The translations under genes and the position numbers were made by a program. 63,981 nt of DNA from Clostridium sp. LS (lineage in GTDB: Bacteria > Bacillota > Clostridia > Clostridiales > Clostridiaceae), in NCBI RefSeq assembly GCF_002760435.1, contig NZ_AUUU01000163.1, forward strand, positions 1 through 63,981, in the 5' to 3' direction. This document shows, piece after piece, positions 62,864 to 63,981 of the stretch (the first letter of the stretch is position 1; every line of letters begins with the position of its first letter). The notes under the pieces are model-generated. The model was not told the DNA's origin and made no database searches. It saw only the letters and a list, made by a program, of their open reading frames with translations.

Positions 62864-63088
62864 ATGGCTGTAACTAAATCAATTCAAACTGCATCATTAA
62901 GCATTGAAGTTCAAAGCGGGACCGATAAAGCGGGCGATGCGATCTATAGTGAGAAGACTTTTTCTAGTGTAAAAACAGATGCAGCTCCTCAAAATGTCTA
63001 TGATGTTGCTGAAGCAATAAAAGGCGTTATGGAAACTTCAACTAGAGATTACTTTATAAATGAATCTTCTAGTTTGGTAAATGCTTAG
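62864..63088 (+). CDS. DUF1659 family protein
   Basis: 74 residues with the DUF1659 pattern (LSIEVQSGTDKAGDAIYSEK, then VYDVAEAIKGVMETS). Ribosome site AAGGAGG. It is paired with the DUF2922 gene downstream, a common clostridial and bacillar tandem of unknown function. Confidence 0.85.
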   Translation: MAVTKSIQTASLSIEVQSGTDKAGDAIYSEKTFSSVKTDAAPQNVYDVAEAIKGVMETSTRDYFINESSSLVNA

Positions 63089-63144
63089 GATCGCTTTTTT
63101 TAGGAAACTCGACTCACATTCGTTCGCTGAGTACTCACAAAGTA

Positions 63145-63222
63145 AGCGACCATTATCAAATCGTAGATTTGAGATGTCTGCTTAAGTGATTCACACCGAA
63201 TCATAGATTCGGGTTCTCTACT
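63145..63222 (+). repeat. Twin hairpins between DUF1659 and DUF2922 genes
   Basis: Two perfect stems, TCAAATC-gta-GATTTGA and CCGAATC-ata-GATTCGG, lie in a tandem arrangement with similar flanks (..GTAAGCGACC.., ..CTGCTTAAGTG.., ..CTACTTAGG). They may modulate read-through or mRNA stability between the two genes. Confidence 0.55.
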
Positions 63223-63254
63223 TAGGTAAATTTTTAAGATTGGAGGTATGATAA

Positions 63255-63473
63255 ATGGAATATACTTTAGCTATGACTTTTTTAACTGCTGCTGGCTTAA
63301 AGACTACTTTAAGCGTTAGTGGCGTTAAATCTACTCTTACTAAAGATGAAGTCAATACACTTATGGAAACAATAATTGCTAAGAATATTTTCAAAACTAA
63401 TTCTGGCGATTTAGTTAAGAAATCTGGTGCTCAATTGACTCAAAGACAAGTTACTAAGTTTGAAGTGGCTTAG
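63255..63473 (+). CDS. DUF2922 family protein
   Basis: 72 residues matching DUF2922 (YTLAMTFLTAAGLKTTLSVS, DEVNTLMETIIAKNIF). Ribosome site GGAGG. It follows the DUF1659 gene by 166 bp and ends at a strong terminator. Function unknown. Confidence 0.85.
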   Translation: MEYTLAMTFLTAAGLKTTLSVSGVKSTLTKDEVNTLMETIIAKNIFKTNSGDLVKKSGAQLTQRQVTKFEVA

Positions 63474-63488
63474 TATAGCTAGTTTTTA

Positions 63489-63528
63489 AAATGGAGGTTG
63501 TCCTTACGAATAGGATAGCCTCCATTTT
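63489..63528 (+). terminator. Terminator after the DUF2922 gene
   Basis: Hairpin AAATGGAGG..TCCT / AGGA..CCTCCATT followed by TTTT on the plus strand, 15 bp past the stop. Confidence 0.9.
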
Positions 63529-63540
63529 TATAATGGAGAG

Positions 63541-63879
63541 TTTTATATAAAAAATAAATTTAATAATATCCTATATGATTTGTTTTTCACCAAAGAAGAT
63601 GGAGAATTTTTAATTCCCTCTAGATTTCTCCAAAGAATAAAAAGATTATGTAAATATTGCGGCATAGAAAAAAATATTCGCTGGCATGATCTTAGACACA
63701 GTAATGCAACTATACTTTTAAAGAGCAAAGTATCAATGAAAATAATACAGGAACGTTTAGGTCATTCCATAATGCAGACTACATCAGATATTTATGCTCA
63801 CGTAACAAAAGAAATGAATACTGAAGCTACAGATATTTTATCAAATGTTTTGTACGCAAAAAAAGCAAGGGAAAATTAA
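63541..63879 (+). pseudogene. Truncated tyrosine recombinase (phage integrase C-terminus)
   Basis: The open plus-strand stretch covers only the C-terminal about 110 residues of a tyrosine integrase. The HDLRHSNATIL box, the RLGHSIMQTT box and the nucleophile Tyr in DIYAHV are present. The first catalytic Arg, the arm-binding and core-binding domains, and any start codon are missing. Upstream lies the DUF2922 terminator. Its last codons run into the rnpB terminator, the usual place for an integrase next to its attachment site. Confidence 0.85.
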
Positions 63880-63915
63880 GGGAAAATACCGATATGGTAT
63901 TCCTCAAAGCCTTGC
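63858..63915 (-). terminator. Terminator of the rnpB-like RNA
   Basis: On the minus strand the GCAAGG (63910-63915 complement) / CCTTGC (63865-63870 complement) stem has an inner AATACC/GGTATT stem and is followed by seven T (63864-63858). It overlaps the integrase tail. Confidence 0.75.
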
Positions 63916-63957
63916 AATTACTTGTTGCGAGATAAGCCATAAGCCGAGTTCTGTATT
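63858..63957 (-). repeat. Right attachment-site copy (rnpB 3' end plus terminator)
   Basis: Direct copy of 49203-49305 in the same orientation, with the identical 19-nt core GCGAGATAAGCCATAAGCC at 63927-63945. Here the similarity to rnpB continues to the window edge, so this is the functional junction. Confidence 0.65.
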
Positions 63958-63981
63958 CAAACAAAGTTGTACTTTTCTTTA
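63925..63981 (-). ncRNA. rnpB: RNase P RNA, 3' end (partial at window edge)
   Basis: The minus strand reads ACAGAACTCGGCTTATGG followed by CTTATCTCGC, resembling the conserved 3' segment of bacterial RNase P RNA (CAGAACCCGGCUUAUCG in E. coli), with a strong terminator next to it. Only about 57 nt are inside the window, so the call rests on this short motif and on the terminator context. Confidence 0.65.

Noticed and set aside
1..63981. CRISPR arrays
   Set aside because: No regularly spaced direct repeats with unique spacers were seen. The repeated words found are dyads or operator copies.
1..63981. tRNA genes or complete rRNA
   Set aside because: No cloverleaf with a GTTCGA-type T-loop and CCA end was recognised. 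The only RNA gene signal is the rnpB-like end at the right edge.

Overview
The window is AT-rich, densely coded DNA from a saccharolytic, spore-forming Clostridium, most like the C. beijerinckii group. The evidence is the low GC content, strong GGAGG-type ribosome binding sites, tandem Csp-type germination proteases, a flavodiiron protein typical of strict anaerobes, clostridial DUF families (DUF4261, DUF2512, DUF1659/DUF2922), and intrinsic terminators at most operon ends. Species was inferred from gene content only.

Layout. 1-2.7 kb: an ammonium channel gene (amtB) behind a structured, terminator-like leader, and a DUF4261 gene. 2.9-15.3 kb: an eight-gene operon of vWA proteins, DUF58, MoxR AAA+ ATPase, an ABC-2 exporter and a large membrane-anchored protein. 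Its near-consensus promoter overlaps a perfect 16-bp inverted repeat. 15.6-28 kb: DNA topoisomerase III, a D-2-hydroxyacid dehydrogenase, glycogen/maltodextrin genes (LacI-type regulator, malQ, glgP), a PucR/CdaR-like regulator, a shared sugar-ABC ATPase and a transglutaminase-like protein. 28-34.4 kb: a class-I glutamine amidotransferase-like peptidase, two back-to-back subtilisin-like Csp proteases, an orphan sugar-binding-fold protein without a signal peptide, and a HIT protein. 34.5-41.8 kb: a D-glucuronate catabolic locus (GPH transporter, uxaC, uxuB, uxuA, GntR regulator) preceded by two promoter-operator modules and a third operator.

42.3-49 kb is a redox/stress locus: flavodoxin, a decayed flavoprotein fragment, flavodiiron protein FprA, a DUF2249 protein, an 853-residue AAA+ protein with a C-terminal RyR domain, and a soluble chemoreceptor-like protein. 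Five promoters here share one architecture: an Fnr-like box, exactly 22 nt, then a TATAAT/TAAAAT -10. This places the box near -41.5, the class-II activator position. One of the five drives only the decayed fragment.

49.2-63.95 kb looks like an integrated, decaying mobile island of about 14.7 kb. It is bounded by imperfect direct copies of what appears to be the 3' end plus terminator of the RNase P RNA gene (rnpB), and a truncated tyrosine integrase abuts the right copy. Its core is a type VI-secretion-like spike and effector operon: an Eag/DcrB-like chaperone, VgrG-like protein, pentapeptide-repeat protein, unknown 168-aa protein, DUF4280 PAAR-like tip, and a VgrG-toxin fusion followed 2 bp later by a probable immunity gene. 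No sheath, tube or baseplate genes are present. Downstream debris includes a displaced VgrG tail that shares a near-identical junction with the intact fusion, as expected for toxin-cassette exchange. The spike/effector island and the Fnr-box/RyR regulon are the two strongest candidates for undescribed biology.
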